From Chiua virens (taxonomy: Eukaryota > Basidiomycota > Agaricomycetes > Boletales > Boletaceae): a stretch of DNA of 64,000 nt. Shown here piece after piece: positions 61,648-64,000 of the stretch. A model generated the notes under the pieces. The model made no database searches and was not told where the DNA came from. It saw nothing but the letters and a program-made list of their open reading frames with translations. Every line of letters begins with the position of its first letter. Within the stretch, counting starts at the first letter, position 1. The stretch is taken from contig JAHNUO010000006.1 of assembly GCA_019787685.1 (NCBI GenBank), positions 1,674,001 to 1,738,000 on the forward strand, in the 5' to 3' direction. A program made the translations under genes and the position numbers.

Positions 61648-64000
61648 TTATGCATCAGAACCAAGCCTCAGTATCCTAAAAACGCCACCATTACGTTCAC
61701 ATAAATAAAGGCCCTCACCGGTACGTCCAAGGAAGACGATTTCATCTGTAAACTCTTGATCGCCGTCATGGGCTGCTGTGGAGTCCCTGGACAGAGATTT
61801 TCCTGGCGGATAGCTGGCCTTCCTTCCTAAATAACCAGTCTTTGCCTTCGCAGTTAGGGCAGTGCCGCCAGTGGAGGAATCGAGAGGGGTCCCTATTTTC
61901 CATACGAAAGGCCCTCGTCTGTTGATATTCGAAGGTGGAGGAAGAAAGTATGGCAGGACTGTACGCGACTCGTCTGCTGGTTTGAGTAGCGCGTCGCCGA
62001 CGTCCATTGCCTCCAGACCTCCTTGTCTCATCGCAACAATCACAGAACGATCTTTCACATCAAAAGCTTCAAGTCGCTTGATATCACCCATCCGTGGAGT
62101 ATTTAGCCTCGAATTGACTTCCTCATCCACGCTCCACAGGAACCTTCCTCTGAGAACAGAGCGTCCGCGAGCGTCAACAATGGACGTGCTGCACCCACCC
62201 CGAGAAGAAAAAAACAATGCCGGTGGACCAAAATGCCGGGGTTGAAGAAGAAGAGAGATAGGTGGAAGTAGAGGTTTGGATGCATCCGATAGCGGTGGGG
62301 AAGGTTCAATAACTGGAGGCGGCGGAGCTGATCTGAATGGATGAACTGGATCAATGCATTGTTGTCTGAGGTCTCTGAGCAATATATACTCATTATCCTC
62401 CTCTTTGCGGACAGGGAGATCAGGCGGAAGCAAGCCATCCTTGTACCAAGCCTGCATTAAGCTGGCTTTCCAAGGTCCTAGATCATCGTGAGCCGTGAGC
62501 CGAAATTTTCAACACGCTTAGCACGCAACATACCGTGGACGATACCTTTGGGATCACGGTAGAACCATCTCGACGGAGGAGCTGAGGCTGGCATAGGTAA
62601 ACCAGGTGGATTGAATTGTATAGAGGCAAGATTTCTGCCGTCCGCATGTGTGTCTGGTTCATGCTCAGCGCGATAACCAAGAAAGTCAGGGTATGTAGGA
62701 GGTATGATATAATCATCGGCGATCGTGGCAAGTGGAATCTTCGGCGCGAACGATAGCTGTTGGAATGTCGTGTAGGGTCCGACTTGAGCGGAAGCGAGGG
62801 CAAGCAGTTCCTCAGCGTGCGCCAGAGCTGAATCATGTGCAATACTACTTCCTGTTGGCGTGTTGAAGGGTTCCGGGAGATGCATAGTGGAATTGTTGCG
62901 CGAAAGTGGGTCCTGGACAGATTGTATAGTGATACCAACGCTGAGGTTGGCGTTATCCTCGTCTTCAGGAATCTGCGGATCTGTATCGAAAAGGTCTGTC
63001 TGTCCATTTCGAATCTCTCTCGCTCTCCGTCGAGCGGCTCTTCGTTCGGCGCGCCCGATACGGACTTCCCGCACCCGCACAGTTGCAGGTTCCAGCCCAA
63101 AAACATTCTGCGAGAATACTAGAAACACCTCCACCAAGTCGTCACCTTGTAGTTGTAATTCAATGGACTTGGGTGAGTCTGGAAGAATGAAAGTACGAGA
63201 GAGACCGAGAGCCGTCCTGTATGTTCCGGCAAAAAGTTCCACTTTCTCTCCGTTTTCTCCGCAGAGGATGGCCAGGAAACTACCACAGGGTTAGGAGACG
63301 ACAACTCTTGATGGCGTTTTCCCCGTACCTCTTTTTCTGAGTTTCGACTGCTTTGATCAGAAGGGATCCCTTGGTTCCCGGGAGCTTCACGTATTCAAGT
63401 TTCGGGGGCGGTGCTTGCGGAGTCGGCGGGGATTGGGCATTATTTTTTCTCGAGTCCATTTCGACGTTCTTGAGCACGAGCGCCGGGGGTTGTAAATCCG
63501 ATCTGCGTGAACTGAACGCGGTGCTGAAAAAACGCGGCAGAAGACGGTAGGGCGGTGTCGACCCCAACGTGGAAGGCACAATGGGTACCGGTGGAACCGA
63601 AGAAGTGTGTAGTGGTTGGGGTCCGCCAGAAGTGGACGGACGAGGAGCAAGATCTGTCGTAGCCGACGAAGGTTGTGCATGATTAGAGAATGAACGTGAG
63701 AGAGGTCTGCCTTCGCTCTCAGGTATCGTCGGAGAAGCTGGTGACCTAGTGGAACCCATAGGCACATCGTGAAGGGATGAAGATGCATCCATGTCCTGGG
63801 ACCCAGTAGAATTGAAGATGTTTCCAAGGACGGACCAACGACGACGACGTCTTTCGGGCCGACTGGAGATGCTACGACTGCGAGAAGAAAGAGCATCAGG
63901 TAAGGAAGATGCTGCAGGAAAACCATCTTCGCTTGTCGCCGGAGGTGATGTATTAATCAGAATTGGTTCCTGGGGTCGAATGCTACCAGCAGGTGGTAAA
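61648..64000 (-). CDS. GYF-domain protein, 5' end beyond the window
   Basis: The GYF domain (PSRWFYRDPKGIVHGPW, then LMQAWYKDGLLPPDLPVR) binds proline-rich peptides in other proteins. Upstream is a Ser/Pro-rich region with a basic run of five Arg, and a conserved block KGSLLIKAVETQKKRSFLAILCG, YRTALGLSRTFILPD and LEPATVRVREVRIG that looks like the start of a beta-rich domain. Downstream segments (ISLLLQPRHFGPPALFFSS, GRSVLRGRFLWSVDEE, EIVFLGRTGEGLYLCER) suggest blades of a CNH/WD-like propeller, by pattern only. The introns, before GPWKAS and within KKRS-FLAIL, are GT-AG. The frame is open to the window edge, so the gene is incomplete at its 5' end. Confidence 0.75.

Overview
The window is nuclear DNA of a filamentous basidiomycete, most likely an Agaricomycete. 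The evidence is gene-dense single-copy eukaryotic housekeeping genes, many introns per gene (mostly about 45-60 bases), short and often divergent intergenic gaps, and fungal-type proteins (Kss1/Fus3-type MAP kinase, Cbf5 with a Lys/Glu-rich tail, Vma6, Swi1, a cytochrome b5-fused lactate dehydrogenase). No rRNA, tRNA, CRISPR array, transposon or viral gene was seen. Gene names rest on conserved motifs read by eye, because no database search was possible.

Layout. 1-10 kb is rich in mitochondrial and peroxisomal functions: the 3' part of pyruvate dehydrogenase E2 (LAT1), the tRNA t6A enzyme KAE1, a family-8 glycosyltransferase, lipoyl synthase (LIP5), a small CMC1-type twin-Cys protein, PEX11 and fumarase (FUM1). 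Lipoyl synthase supplies the cofactor carried by E2, and fumarase is the TCA step further on. 10-26 kb holds nucleic-acid genes: INO80 ATPase, a DHX29-like DEVH helicase, RPL22 and CBF5 back to back, then a pheromone/filamentation-type MAP kinase. 26-50 kb mixes a SAP-like hypothetical, a flavocytochrome b2-like enzyme, a LIM protein, two putative seven-helix membrane proteins, V-ATPase subunit d, a J-protein, an RNA polymerase III subunit (RPC5/Rpc37) and three hypotheticals. 50-64 kb carries cyclin H (CCL1), a DUF1764 protein, SWI1 (ARID), an arrestin-like PPxY adaptor, a Rab5/Vps21 GTPase, an acyl-CoA ligase ending in a peroxisomal signal, and the 3' part of a GYF-domain protein running off the right edge.

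Three genome-level signals stand out. (1) GC-AG introns are frequent and clustered: five of eleven introns in FUM1, three in LIP5, one each in the MAP kinase and the lactate dehydrogenase. In FUM1 they give a perfectly continuous 486-residue enzyme. (2) The acyl-CoA ligase contains a 4-base microexon that restores the conserved GLTETYGP motif. (3) About nineteen single-base frame breaks, nearly all looking like one extra base, lie in otherwise intact conserved genes. They are most simply read as insertion errors in a lightly polished long-read assembly, and they must be allowed for when translating any gene here.
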